Source: Pyrenophora tritici-repentis
Taxonomy: Eukaryota; Ascomycota; Dothideomycetes; Pleosporales; Pleosporaceae
Length of the DNA stretch: 64,000 nt
Reading direction: 5' to 3'
Assembly: GCF_003171515.1 (NCBI RefSeq)
Contig: NC_089393.1
Span: forward strand, 2,108,001-2,172,000
Shown here: positions 1 through 13,200 of the stretch, piece by piece
Position numbering within the stretch: the stretch's first letter is position 1
Layout: every line of letters starts with the position of its first letter
Notes under the pieces: generated by a model
Databases searched by the model: none
Told to the model about the DNA's origin: nothing
What the model saw: the letters and a program-made list of their open reading frames with translations, nothing else
Program-made: the position numbers and the translations under genes

Positions 1-360
1 CGCACCGACACCGGCCGGCGTCATCGGATCTGCTGCACTTGCCATTGGACGACTACCGGGCGCGCTCAATTGCTTCACCTAATACATACTACACCCACGC
101 GGGTGATACTGCAAGAGCGATGGCTGCTATGTTTCCGGTGCAATGAGAACATAAGCGTCACGCAGCAAATTTCAGATTGCATGCTAGCCCGAGATCGGAT
201 ATACGGTTGAAGAGAGGCTGACTTTGGAGTCATTCGTATGACGCGACCTGAGTAGACTTGCACCATACATATCGCCCCTCTTTGCTCACTTTCTCTCCAA
301 CATCTTTCATTGCTACCTATACCTCTGTACTACTAATCTCCAAGACCTGTTAATTTCATC
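1..360. other. Upstream region of SER1, no gene seen
   Basis: No convincing coding sequence. The last 100 bases before the ATG at 361 are pyrimidine-rich (CT-rich runs around 270-350), as is common in filamentous fungal promoters and leaders. The short minus-strand reading frame at 75-266 shows no recognisable motif and is treated as chance. Confidence 0.5.
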
Positions 361-1826
361 ATGGTCAATCGCTCAGACGTCAACTACTTTGGGGCTGGCC
401 CCGCACCCCTCCCCACCGAGGTGCTCGAGAGGGCCTCACAGGCGTTGCTGAACTACAAAGACAAGGGCATTGGCCTTTGCGAAATCTCTCATCGCTCTCC
501 CGAAGCCAATGAGATTCTGGATGACACCAAGAAGGCGCTCAGCCATCTGCTGGAGATTCCTGGTGACTACGAAATCCTCTTCCTGCAGAGCGGCGGTAGC
601 GGCGAGTTCAGTGCCACCGTTTACAATCTCGTCTCGATATGGGTAGAGAAGAAGCGCGCACAAATTGCCAAAGAGGTGGGCGACGACAAGGACGAGGTAC
701 TGAAGAGGCTTCGCAAGGTCGTGGACGAGGAGCTCAAAATCGACTACCTGGTTACCGGCTCATGGTCACTCAAGGCTTCGCAGGAGGCTGCACGGCTCGT
801 GGGAGCGAAACACGTCAATGTAGCCACCGACTCGCGCAAGATCAACGACGGCAAATTTGGCAAGATTGCTCCAGAAAGCGAGTGGAATCTGACACCTCGC
901 ACCAACGGGGGCCCTGCCTTCGTCTACTACTGCGACAACGAAACTGTAGATGGTGTCGAGTTCCCGTCTTTCCCACAAAGCCTCGAGGGTGAAGACGCGC
1001 CACTGGTCTGTGCCGACATGTCGTCCAACTTCATTTCCCGCAAAATCGACGTGAGCAAGTATGCAATCATCTTTGGCGGTGCCCAGAAGAACATTGGCAA
1101 CACTGGAATTGCTATCGTCATCATGCGGAAGTCGCTCCTTCCGCCACATTCTACCCCTGCCTCGCCTGATCTGCTGAGAGAGCTGAACTTGGCAGTCGGC
1201 CCCATTGTGCTCGACTACCCTACTATCGCCAAAAACAACTCATTATATAATACTTTGCCGATATTTGACGTTTGGGTCGCTGGCCAAGTCATGTCTGGGC
1301 TCGTCAACTCGTATGGCGCCAAGCGCATAGGTGGTCAGGAAGAAGTCTCCAACGAAAAGGCTCGGCTCATCTACGATACGCTGGAGAAGTACCCGGACGT
1401 CTATCGGGTCGTTCCAGACAAGTCCGCCCGCAGCAGAATGAACATTTGTTTTCGAGTCCACGGTGGGGATACAGACAAAGAGAAAGCGTTCCTTGTGGGC
1501 GCGGAGAAGAAGGGCCTATTGGGTCTGAAGGGCCACCGAAGCGTAGGTGGTATTCGCGCTAGCAACTGTAAGCTCTCACAATTCCATCTTGTTCATCCTG
1601 TCATCTGTCATGCGTCGAGGCTGGATCGAGAGCCTTACGGGGGCATGCTCGCCTGTACTCATATACTAGCGCAGGCGGGTCGATGTACTTGGACCAGCAT
1701 TTGGCCTAGCGAAGGGTCACCCGGACATCCAAGGCTAACGTTCTTTGTGCCCCAGATAATGCGGTCTCGCTCGATGGCGCAAAGCTGCTTGTTTCGTATC
1801 TTGACGAGTACGCAACATCGACGTAA
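361..1826 (+). CDS. SER1: Phosphoserine aminotransferase
   Basis: Pyridoxal-phosphate enzyme converting 3-phosphohydroxypyruvate and glutamate to phosphoserine and 2-oxoglutarate, the second step of serine synthesis; expected cytosolic. The protein opens with the family N-terminus NYFGAGPAPLP, has ISHRSPEA near residue 45 and LQSGGSGEF, and carries the PLP lysine in GGAQKNIG (K243). Exon 1 is 361-1567 and exon 2 is 1756-1826, with an intron at 1568-1755 (GTAAGC...CAG). Splicing gives GIRASNYNAVSLDGAKLL and the usual C-terminus ending in YLDEYATST, for 425 residues, the normal family length. Without splicing the frame stays open to 2049 and produces an unrelated tail, so a naive ORF call has the wrong C-terminus. 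The start is the first ATG after a pyrimidine-rich leader. The intron, 188 nt, is longer than others here. Confidence 0.95.
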
Positions 1827-3702
1827 GTGTCACTGCAAGAAAGCGCTTCAAGTCACATCGCGGGCAGGCTGTATCGCTCCCATCCAAAAGAAAGGATTCT
1901 TGACCTACCTGGATCGTCCAATACAATGCCATAACACTATAGAATACAAATTCAATCCATGCTTTCTTGATGATTCTACTTTTCCCCGGTGCCGCACCCC
2001 CAAATGGCCTGCAGTTACTTGCAGTCACCTAATCTGCTGCTGGCATTAGCGGAAAATAGTCTGAGGCATGCTTTCTTTTGATAATCCATGTCATGTACGC
2101 GTGGATGGTGGAAACGAAAATGGTTAGGAAGTGCCTTGATATTCTCGAAACTTAATCAATGGCATAAGACGCTCGTTGGACATCGTGCATTACCACTTAC
2201 AGTAAGTCTATCAGATCAGTTTCGACTTCATTGCTTCACGAGATCATATCACGAGTAAGCGACGTATCGAGGAGTCATTTCCTATGATGATTAGAGGATT
2301 GCAATGTAACCGCTCCAAGGCTTTTGGCGGCTGCGAGATGGCCTATCACTCTGGTCTTTGCATGTATGATCGTCGCAAGACGCTACGTGCGAACGTATTT
2401 TGCCAACACCTGGGCACACTACTTAACCGTGTGCCGTCGGCGCCAACAACTTGCCCATCACTAAGCGAACCTTGGGTCTAGAAGGTCGGGCAGATCAGCC
2501 GTGGCGGAAGTCAGGATAGCAATATCGATAGGCAATCCGATCTGCTGGAACGGGAGGCTCCCGGATTGTACTCGGACAGTTCTCTCTATCCTGCAATCTC
2601 ACAGTCTTTCGACTCTCTTCTACAAGTCCGGCATGACAAGTCATGTCCAGCGCTACGCCTAGTGTGGCTGCGGCTCGTGGGGTTACCCATCGTCTGCCGC
2701 TGCCATAATATATTGCTTTATAGGTTTGACTAGCCAGACTCGCTGCGCCTTGTGTCATGCGGCTACAGGCCCTTCGAGGCAACGGTTGTGGTGACCGGGG
2801 TTCTGGCGTTCACAGTGTCTCGGACAGGGCTGAAGCGAGGATCTGCGGCACAGTCTAAACCCAGCAAGCATCAGAACTCTAGTCTGACCACCTCGACCTC
2901 ACGACCAACGACTCTGTGCCAACCGTCTACACCAGCGCTTCCACGCTTCACGACTTGATGGTAGGCCAAGTATAGAAACATGCGTGAAGAGATCGTGCCG
3001 CTCTGAACAAAACAACGAATGTCGACGGAAGATGCTGGCGCCGCGGACGAGGACGGCCGGTAGCATCTCATACGCACGCTGCGGGAGCGGCGACCGCACC
3101 ACGGCAATTCTAGGCAATGACGTCTTGGGCAACCTGGTCAAGACAATGGCAATAGCCAGAACGTGACCAGTTGCTCAGCCGCTCGTCCATGGTAGCCGGT
3201 CAGGGCAGGGCGTCACCATGTCTGTACGGATCTCCAGGCTCCGCTGCCCGGGCTACCCAGCATGCGTGTGGCTCGCATGAGGTTGAAACCCCACTTTCTT
3301 CCACTGCTGGGGGAATCGACCCGTAATATGGACAGACTGGAAGCATGCCAATGCGTAGCCCTCTCAGCGAATGACCGGACAGACGCCTCAGGACCGCTGT
3401 TCCGAAACCATGTGCTGCTGGTTACCGCCCGCTGGTTTTGTCATATACCGTTTGGAGTCTCATACCTGTCTCCGTCTCCTACGTCTAATGCCCACGCTCT
3501 TTTTTCCCCTTCTTTTGTTATTGCTCTGCTGGCAGGCTTAGGTAGATTTCTTCCTTGACGCTGAGCTGGCTTACTCCTTCGTTTACGACGTCAATCAAAC
3601 AGTCTCCATGAATACCTAGTCGATTTTCTTTCTTCAGCCGCTGCTGGTTACCAGCGAGACAATTACTTCCCTTCTTCACCTCTTGTAACCGGAGTTGGCA
3701 CA
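1827..3702. other. Intergenic, no gene supported
   Basis: About 1.9 kb of mixed-composition DNA. Several open frames of 60-100 codons occur on both strands but none has a family motif, splice logic or signal peptide that I can recognise. The last 200 bases (3480-3700) are pyrimidine-rich and probably the promoter and leader of the membrane-protein gene starting at 3703. Confidence 0.5.
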
Positions 3703-6000
3703 ATGGAATCATGGGCCACTCACTTTCCGCAGCTCGATGCCCGATCGCACTTTAACTTGACCCTCAATGCTTCCGCGGCTCGAAATGGTCCCTGGATGCA
3801 GTCGAATGCGACCAGGACCCTCATCGCCAGTCTACAACTCCAACAAGTCCAAACACTCCGGTCTACGCATCTCACCCTCGGAGCATTTAGCCTTGCTTTG
3901 ACGTTGCTGACGGTCCATCGCATTGTTTCTGACGCGCGTCGAGCTGCAGCACTGCAGGTCTTGCCCAAGAAGAAGTAAGCTCAATATGAAAGAGGAGTTG
4001 TACATGGCTAATACATGAAAGAAGGTTCAACGCTCTTCACAATGTTCACCCTGCCGAGACCTTTCCGCTTGCCCTGGCCTGCGGTGCCGTTCTACAACAG
4101 GTCATCTTCGTATCAGTGCAGAGCACTACCCTTAATAGTGTATTTTCTAGAAGTTGTCGTGGGCTTTCCATGATTACTTTTCCCGGTATGTGCAGTTGGA
4201 CTGGTATTTTTTGGCGGAGAGGCTGACCATTACAGCTATATTCCTGGTCGGATACATCACGCTGGTTTTTGGTATCGAAGTAGTCGTCAGGGCCTTCAAG
4301 CGCGAACGTTTTGCCCCCCGTGGCAAGTGGAACACGACAATCTGTATTGCTGTGGTGTCGTTTATGCTTTTACTTACCTGGATGCCGACTGTCGCATGGC
4401 CAATGTCCAATACTTGCTTCGGCAGTCTCATCTGGTTTCCTATGCGTTACGACTTTCTGATGATGATCATACTTGCTGTCATGGTCTTTTGCTTATTGGC
4501 AGTCGCCGCTCTCATCAGTATCCAGCTCATGAGAACTCCCGGCTTGGACCCCAACGAGCGTATTTCGGCTTCACGTATGACCTACTTCTTGTTAGTAGCT
4601 GCATTGATCTATGTGAGTGCGGCACTCTTTTCCAACTTCACATCTAACAATCCTAGGCTCTCGTCCTCCCTGTCGAGATCCAGTCTCTTCAACGGGACTT
4701 TATGCAAGCGCTAGCCGCCTCTCGCATTGCCGAAATCTCGCTCTTCTCCTCGGGCATGGTCATCACCTTCTTCCACCTCTTCCTACGAACAAACGCAACG
4801 CGAATGGTCATTCGTCCCATCGATGAGATCAACTCCACCCCAAACCAAAAACGCCCAAAGCTTCGATTCTTCGGCCCTAGTGACTTGGAGATGCAAATCA
4901 GCGCACCAATGGATCTGCAAACAACTCGCCGCTTGGACAGCCGACAGGGTCTGATTGATGTTGGACCCGAGAAGAACCGTACAGACTTCGATCCCGAATA
5001 CTTTGAACGACCCAAGCGTGCTTTGTCGCCAGCATCCACCAAGCCCGGCACCCCAATCGACCCTACACAATGGCCACTGCCCCCTATGAAAGACACTGAC
5101 GCCAAATTATCTGGCCACGCACGCAAGGAGAGCTACTCTCTCTTTCCCACACGAGCTGAAGAAGTACCTCGCCTTCCTCCTACCGTCTACGACCCGAAGG
5201 CTGCGCAAGAAACCACCTCAGTATCCAAGCTCGCTATGCGACGCTTCACTCGACGGGGCTCAGTCACATCAGTTACCAATGTTAGCGACGCGTTCGACTT
5301 CCTGACCAAGCCAAAGCTACCCTTTGCCTCTGGACACTCACGTATGCAAAGCACCGATAGCAGCGCGACTGTTCAGATTGGTCTTCGTTTCTCAATAGCA
5401 CCCGCCACGCTTGGTACAGGCAAGTACAATGGTAATGAGCGCCCGCAGCCACCAAAGCGGGGTAATACCGACGATAGTGATACATCGCTAGAGCTTCCAA
5501 TCCAGGGACCTCCAGCAGAGACATCGTCATTAGAGACGCTCAGCCCCGGCACATATGTCCCACCATCTCCCGTAACCCGACCAAGGGCCAACAGCCCCAA
5601 TCGGACCCCAGCATTCCCTCTCGTACCAGTCGTCAACAGCAGTGAGTACCTCAAGGCTCAACGTGAGAAGGTACTACCCGCCCCACCACCATCCGCAGAA
5701 GCGCCAGTGCCGGCTCCACAAGCCGTTACCCCAACACAGGCCGCTATGCCCTCCCCTGCGATGTTATCGCCAGCTATTCCCAAGCCAGCTTGCATCAGCG
5801 GACTCCGGATGAACCCAGTCTCTCCCGTCACCGCAGTCGCCTCTCCCAAGACAGCGTCCCAACCCGCTACACCATCGTCGTCAACCAACAGCCTCGCACG
5901 ATCAAACAGCGGAGGCCACGCAGCACCATCACCGACAGCACGGATACCCCTAGGTGCAGGCACGATGTCGCGGAGTCCGCCACCCAACGGCTGGATCTGA
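3703..6000 (+). CDS. Seven-helix GPCR-like membrane protein with long cytoplasmic tail
   Basis: Predicted plasma-membrane protein of 718 residues; ligand and partner unknown. Four exons: 3703-3974, 4022-4185, 4236-4612 and 4657-6000, with introns of 47, 50 and 44 nt that all keep frame. The N-terminus (first 45 residues, with NLTLNAS and NATRT glycosylation-type sites) precedes about seven hydrophobic helices between residues 50 and 310, including LTLGAFSLALTLL, FPLALACGAVLQQVIF, AIFLVGYITLVFGI, ICIAVVSFMLLLTW, FLMMIILAVMVFCLL and TYFLLVAALIYALVLP. The remaining roughly 400 residues are Ser/Pro/Thr-rich, low in hydrophobic residues and probably cytoplasmic and disordered. This architecture resembles uncharacterised fungal GPCR-like families. 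I see no Pth11 CFEM domain and no RGS domain. Calling it a receptor is inference from topology only; an orphan transporter-like protein is the alternative. Confidence 0.8.
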
Positions 6001-8011
6001 GCGTTTCGCCTGACTGAGGCGCCACGCATGAAACACCAGACCACGTGCTTTGTCCTATTCTACTTCTAGACCGGAATTGGCGAGAGCCGCTGTTACTACT
6101 ATGTACGATTTAAACTGGGATTGAGAGGCAGGAAATTAGGACCCAGGGTATGGGTTACAAATGTCATGTTGGTCGGTTCGGTGTCTGGGCAAATACCCAC
6201 AAAGGCGTTACGGTTCGGTTTCATCTTCCTTGAGGGCAGTATTATCCTGCGACGCGAGTGCACAGACCACGTCGACTTGTTCCCAAACTACCTACCCCGA
6301 CCCGGGTCCTGTCGGTCTTGTCTACTTTTTACTTGGCATTATCCCGGGCTTGCCTGCGAATGACGGCATCGGTGGTTTGTTATGGGAACTTTTTGACTCT
6401 TGTCTATCTGCCTGTCTCTGTCCTCTCTGTTCATGCCCTCTGTAACGTCGCTTACGACTACGATCATTTTCTTTATCATTCACGAAGCTTTTGGTGCTGC
6501 GCACTATATCCTCCAAAAACGCGCCCCGGATTGGCTCAGCAACAACGAACATCTCACTCTTTATACCCATCCCCCCCCTCTCTCCTCCTCACCAAGCACA
6601 CACATATACACATACACTTTTCTACCTTGTCTCTCGCCACAAATCTTCGCTTTTCTTCTTCTTCAGTCTCATTTTTTTTCACGGCTCGCACAATCGAGCC
6701 TGTTAATTATCTCTGTATCTCTCTATCTGTGGGAGGAAGCCAGTGTGGGATGCTGTGTAGGTAGGCCCCCACCTCTTTGTATGTGTATAGCCTGTTGTCC
6801 ATCACCTCGTCATCCTCATTTTTATTTAGAAATAGCATAACTATAGCAAGAGCCTCTTTCTTTCTATATCTCTCTTTCTCTCCTCTTCGTTCCGAAAGAA
6901 TGGGGCTCAAAGACCAGAATAACGTAAAGGATATAAAACTAAAAACAAAACCCGGTGATCCGATCCTGCGTGTTTCGTTGCTTGGTGCTCGTTGTGATTA
7001 CTGCAAAAGGGATGTGTGGCTGTTGGTGGAGTGATGTATTCTATGACTCAGTCATTGACACCATCGGTTCATGACTTGTGATGGTCAATGCCGGTTGTCA
7101 GAAAGAAAGCAGGATGAAGTTATTACTAACAATTTACTTTCCTTTTTCCTTCATTTCTGCACTACCCGCTTCTAGACCTCAAAATAAGCAAAACAGTCTT
7201 TTACTCCGAGTACCGCCTCACCCACGTTCCTTTCCTTTCCTTTCTCTTTCCCACCCGCAGCATGATCGCCATGCATCTCGGAGCATAAAACTCCACCACC
7301 ACCCTAATCCAGCCTCAGCCTCCCGTCCACCACCACCACTTTCTCCTCCTCCTACGACACACACACAGCCACAATCCCCGCAACCTTCCAAACCAGTTCC
7401 TGCACAGCCTTACCTTTCCCCCCTAGCACCCCCAGCCGCCCCCCTGCCCTCCAAAAGATTCATGCGTTACACCCCCCTCCCCACCAACCCTTGCAAACCA
7501 AACACCTGCTCGAATCAGGGCTCGGCACTTCCATGTAACACTTTACTAGGATACATGCCTGTTTTGCGCGGTTTGTCATGTTGGCGAGACATGGCGCTAA
7601 AAGAGCACAAGGGAAAAGAAGGGTGATGGCTATGGTGGTGCTTCGAGAACGATACTAGGGTCCGTCGCGGGACCGGGGGAGGGGTGGTTATGAGTGGGTT
7701 GGAGAGTAAAGCCGATTGTGGCAATGTGTTGTAGATGCTGATTGTGTGCATTGGTGCGACGGCGATTCCGATGACCGATTGCCATTGCTGGACTGACAGC
7801 TACGATACGATTCAGTTGCATGCGCGGCATCGGCGACAGCGGGGCGGGTGTGCGGGCGTGGAAACGATGGCATGTGCATGTGACACCTGTGTTGGGTCTG
7901 TGTTCGTTTCTTCATGGTCGTTGTGCTACAAGTGTATATGTATCTTTGATTTTCAAAACATGCTTTCTTTCGTTGTTTGTTTGATTTTGCTGGCTACGGA
8001 GAGTGTGCTTC
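6001..8011. other. Intergenic, pyrimidine-rich, no gene supported
   Basis: Two kilobases between the convergent membrane-protein gene and the permease. The stretch at 6560-6900 and 7150-7500 is strongly CT/CCA-rich. The open frame at 7078-7626 is low-complexity (Pro, Ser, His, Gln); from its internal Met at 7114 it has a hydrophobic start that could pass for a signal peptide, but nothing else supports it. The rest holds no recognisable gene. Confidence 0.45.
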
Positions 8012-9947
8012 TCATGATCTTCTCCATCGTTGCCAGAATTTCCAGCCTACTTTCTCGTTTGTTTCGTCGGGCATGCGGAATTTATTCCTTTCTTGACCTC
8101 GACGACGGCCTACCCATGCAAACCAGATTACTAGGCCTACAACCATGAATGCGACGACGAGGAGCGTTTGGAGTGGCTCGGCGAAGACGGCTCGAGAGAG
8201 TAGGAATAAGCTGACGCAGCAGAAAATGATGGGTGTGGTGATCCAGGTCTTGTATGGCCTTTCTAGATCTGGTTCGCGGACTCGTAGGATAATGAGGCCG
8301 AGCACAGTTTGGAAGTAGAAGGCGTATCCAGCGACGCCGTAAAAGGTAACGAGTGTATCGAAAGATCCGACCACAATGTAGACGGCCGTGAGTGTGGCAT
8401 TGAGTACCATGGCGGATATGGGTGTAAAGAAGAAGCCCGCATCTTCATCTGCAAACCAGCTTACTAGCTTACTAGATATCTTGCTCTTTCCTTGGTTTGC
8501 ATTCATACTGTGCAACCGTATGGCACGATGATTCTTTCCAAGCCCAATGTTTCCGAATAACGAGGGCAGATAGCCTTCTTTTCCTGCTGCGTACACAAGG
8601 CGACCAGAAGTGAAGGTAGTTGCATTCAGCGCACCGAAACATGATCCCGACACAAACAGGGCGAGTATAAGGGAGCCAACAGGCCCGAAGACCTGCGATC
8701 CAAAGGCCACAGCAACAGTATTCGACGACTCGATGATGGATGTGGGAAGCACGAGGAAGTATGATACGTTTGCTAGAAGGTAGCAGAGTATGACGAGCGG
8801 CAGGGACGTGTGAATTACGCGGGGTAGGTCGCGGGTAGGGTTCTTGAACTCGGCGGTGACATAGTTGACCTGTATATGTCAGTGATGATCAACGGCCTGC
8901 AAGATGATTTTGGCGTACATTGTCCCAGCCATCAAACGCCCATAGGCCAGCATACAGCGCCACCGCCCAGTTGCTGACGTTCTCGCTGGTGCCGTCGAAC
9001 CAGCCGCGGTCTTTCCAGTCTTTATTCGCATCGCCCTTGTATGAAAAACCAGTGGCGGCGACGACGATACCGATTACTGTTACTCCCAGCAATGCGAAGA
9101 ACTTGAGAAACATGAAGATATCAGCGCTCCTCGTGCCCAGCTTTGTGGATACGCAGTTGAGGAGGGTGACAAAGACGAGTCCCACCAAAGCCACGCTCTT
9201 GTTCAACCACGTACTCGCATCCACAGCCTCGGCCCCGATTATCGCGCGCACCAAATATTCTCCAAAAATGATTGCTATGATGGCTGCCGAGCCCGGCTTG
9301 AGCACCATGACTGCACACCATGTGAACAAGAAACCTGCCCACTCTCCAAATATCTTGGACAAATAGACCTGAGCACCGCCGTTCAGCGGTATGGCTCCTC
9401 CGAGCTCCGCATAGCTTGCAGCACCTGTCCAGGCCAGGATACCAGCTACCACCCAGACCAGCAGTGACGCGCCAGGCGAGCCAGCATTCTTGTTGACTTG
9501 CGACGGCGAAGAGAAGATGCCACTTCCTATGATAAGTCCAATGACTAGCGATAACCCATTGAGATATGTTAAACTCTTGTTCCTCTCCAATGAGCCGCCA
9601 TTAAGCGCATTCGATGGGTCCAAAGCTGGATTCGATGGCGCGCCCAAAGCTGTGTATCCTTGTGCTGTGCTAGAGAGCGGGAATAGGTTAGGCGCAAAGT
9701 CAAAGGCGGACGTCACGCTATACGAGCGATTGTGCTTATGCCGTGGTCTATTCGCATCATGGCCGGCTGGATTCAACTCAGACAAGGGGTCTTCGTCGTC
9801 AAAAGACAGTCGGCGCGAAGATGGCGCGCCTGAGGAAGAAGATTCCTCCGAAGTCCGTCGCGACGGATGCGACGACGAGGCCAGCGAGGCGAGTTCGAGC
9901 GAGTCGCGGGTCGGCGGCGGTGGCAGGTTGGAGTAGCGACCGGCCAT
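8012..9947 (-). CDS. APC-superfamily amino acid permease (LAT/MUP1-like)
   Basis: Plasma-membrane amino-acid transporter of 608 residues. Exons on the minus strand: 9947-8919, 8869-8509 and 8448-8012, with introns of 49 and 60 nt. The 60-nt intron (8508-8449) is a multiple of three and has no stop, so an unspliced reading looks open but inserts about 20 polar residues; splicing gives RLHNEDAGFFFTP, fitting the family. About 120 N-terminal residues are hydrophilic and Ser-rich. Helix 1 carries GLIIGSGIFSSPS, the substrate-binding GSGIF motif of the APC fold; GAIPLNGGAQVYL, WDNVNYVTAEFKNP and RPYKTW also match LAT-type members. Twelve hydrophobic segments can be traced. The L-type or high-affinity methionine subgroup is likely, but the substrate cannot be read from sequence alone. 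Confidence 0.88.
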
Positions 9948-10281
9948 GGTTGGGAGGGGGACTGAGGGGTGACTGCGCAGCGCTACCGGACAGCCATGTG
10001 AAGTATATATGAGATTAGGATGTCTTAGTTTATAGGGGTAGGATCCAGCACCCTTTCCCTAACATTCGAGGCTGCTGTAAGTAAGTGAATGGTGAAGCTT
10101 GCCTGCACTCGTTGAAACAGACGGCTCCTATGCCGTCATGGGACTAGCTCCCGGATTGGCGCTAGGCCTTCACTCCAAAAATTGTAGGAGCATTTCACCA
10201 CTGGAGCCTTGGCGTCGTCTAGTCGCAAATCCCCCATAGCATGGATACGGCAAGGCTACGACATGCGCATACGACCAGGTG
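9948..10281. other. Divergent promoter region, permease / LeuRS
   Basis: 334 bases separating two divergently transcribed genes. No distinct motif or coding potential seen. Confidence 0.4.
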
Positions 10282-13200
10282 ATGCGAGGTCTCAGTCTGC
10301 ACTCGCTGGGCGGGCGGCGCGCCCTTCGTCACCCTGCCCTGTCTACGCGAATAGCTTCACAATGGGCCAGGAACCTCAGCAGGAAGAAGAAATTTGAGGA
10401 AGTGCCATTGCCGTCGCTCACTTCGAAATGGCAATCAATCTGGGATCGACCGTCTTCAGAGTCGGAAAAACTGCGTCAAGCAGAGCGAGGAAACGCATAC
10501 GTCTTGCCCATGTTCCCGTATCCCTCGGGGACGCTCCACCTAGGCCACTTGCGAGTATACACCATATCCGATGTTCTGGCGCGCTTCAAGCACATGCAAG
10601 GCTACAAGGTCTTACACCCCATCGGATGGGATGCCTTTGGTTTGCCGGCTGAAAATGCCGCCATCGAGCGAGGTGTGCATCCAGAAAAGTGGACGCTACA
10701 GAACATCGAAGCCATGAAAGCACAGATGAAGGAAATGGGAGGTCGCTGGGACTGGGATGCTGTACGTGGCGCGTGCAAAAAGGAAGTACAAAAGCTCATG
10801 TGTATATAGGAAATACGAACATGCGACCCCGACTTCTACAAGCACACACAGCGCATCTTTCTCATGCTCCATCAACACGGCCTGGCCTACCAAGCCGAGT
10901 CGCTAGTCAACTACGATCCCATCGACCAAACCGTTCTCGCAAATGAACAAGTAGATGCCAATGGCTGCTCCTGGCGCTCTGGGTCAAAGGTCGAGAAGGT
11001 CATGTTGAAGCAATGGTTCTTGAAGATCAAGGAGTTCCAAGAGCCTCTGCTGAAAGATCTGGACGCTTTGGCTAGAGACGGCAGGTGGCCTGAGAAGGTA
11101 CTTTCTATGCAGAGGAACTGGATCGGCAAATCCGAAGGCGCAAAGCTCTCGTTTGACTTTGTCTCGATGGATAGCTCCATGCGCTTTGAGCCTGTCCATG
11201 TCTTCACTACCAGACCAGATACCTTGTTTGGAGTGCAGTATATTGCTCTTTCGCTGCGTCATCCTGTTGTTCAACAGCTGGCCATCGAAGACGAGTCGCT
11301 ACGCGCCTTCATGGACCGAGCAAAGGAATTGCCGCCAGATGCCAAAGAGGGTTTCCTACTTAAGAACATCGTAGCGAGAAACCCACTTGCCCATGTTGGG
11401 GGCACGACGGGACCTTCTATCCCTGTCTATGTGGCTCCATATGTCCTAGATGACTACGGCTCTGGTGCCGTTATGGGTGTGCCAGGCCATGACACACGAG
11501 ACCACGATTTTTGGCGAACGAACCGGGGCGACGAGCCAGTTCGGGTTGTCATTGCTGCTCAACAGGATACTCTGCCATGGCCGCTCATACCAGGTAGCGG
11601 GGAAGACGTACCTATGACCGAGAAAGGTTTCGTCGTTGCTGATATTGAGGGCTTTGGTAACATGACATCAAAGCAAGCCGCAGATAGGGTCGTGCAGGCG
11701 ATCGTTGATTCTGGAAGACACGCTGAGAGGACAGCAACCTGGCGTCTTCGAGACTGGTTGATCAGTCGGCAGCGTTATTGGGGCACGCCCATCCCCATCA
11801 TCCATTGTGGGTCTTGTGGTGCCGTTCCAGTCCCCGAGAAAGACCTTCCAGTCAGATTACCGGACCTTCCAGACAGCTTCTTCGGGGGACGCAAGGGGAA
11901 TCCGTTAGCGGAAGACGAGAACTGGAAGAAGACTACTTGTCCCAAGTGCGGCTCTGCTGCCGAGCGCGAGACCGATACCATGGATACTTTCATGGACTCA
12001 TCCTGGTACTTCTTCAGGTTTTTAGATCCTAAAAACAAAGATGCCTTGGTCGACCCGGTCAAGACAAACAACGGCATGCCTGTAGACCTCTATGTCGGCG
12101 GTGTGGAACACGCCATTCTGCACCTTTTGTACGCCCGCTTCATCTCAAAGTTTCTCGCAACAACGCCTACATGGCCGAAGGGCTACCTGACTAGCGGTGA
12201 ACCTTTTACGCGCCTCATAGCTCAAGGAATGGTTCATGGAGAGACTTTTACCGATCCAGAAAGTGGACGCTTCCTTCGTCCGGATGAGGTGAACTTGTCG
12301 AACCCTTCAAAGCCCCTCATCAAGGCGACGGGTAGCACTCCAAATGTCAGCTACGAGAAAATGTCTAAGAGCAAGTACAACGGCATAGATCCTGGCACTA
12401 CAATCGCCAAGTATGGAGCCGACGCAACACGCGCCCACATGCTATTCCAAGCACCCGTAGGAGATGTGCTAGAGTGGGATGAGAAGAAGATCACTGGTGT
12501 TGAACGGTGGCTCAACCGGGTGATAAGGCTATCGGATGCTTTTTGGTTGCCTGATGTTGAGGCAAAGAGATTCACCATACCTACACAGGTTGATGCAACG
12601 ATTCTTGAGATAATACAGACACTCTTTCCGAAGGAGAGTGCCACTCACCATACTCGCGAGCAACTCATTTCTCTGCTCAAGCCAGATGAAGCAAAGCTCT
12701 GGATAAAAACTCAGCAAATCATCGCGAGTGTCACCGAATCGTACTCGCAGACGTACTCGCTCAACACCATCGTCAGCGATCTGATGACGTTGACAAACGC
12801 TGTCTGGGACACTCCACACGTTTCTGGGAAAACCCCAACCTTTAAATGGTACTCGGTGGCTCACCTTGTCCGTATGCTCGCTCCAATCGCTCCTGGTGTC
12901 GCTGAGGAAGCGTGGTACAGACTCCATATGTTTGTCGATTGGGCCAAGCTACCCGAAGATCATCCAACCGTTTTCACAGCAGGCTTCCCCACTCCAGATG
13001 TCAAGATCATACCCCTTCTCTCATCGACTCAAACATGTGTAGTCCAGATCGACGGGAAACGTAGGTTTGATGTCGAAATTCCAAAGTTTCCTCTTGGATG
13101 GGACCACAGGGACTACTCATCTTCAGTCAACTATGTTCTAAAGCAGTTGGCGAAGACTGAAGTAGGAAAAGAATGGCTCGATAAAGAGGACGGGAAGCTC

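Noticed and set aside
1568..2049. Long C-terminal extension of SER1
   Set aside because: It is an intron plus 3' sequence; splicing restores the conserved C-terminus and stop at 1826.
6258..6840. Two overlapping + strand frames of 146 and 168 codons
   Set aside because: Translate CT-rich DNA in different frames, no domain, no conservation cue.
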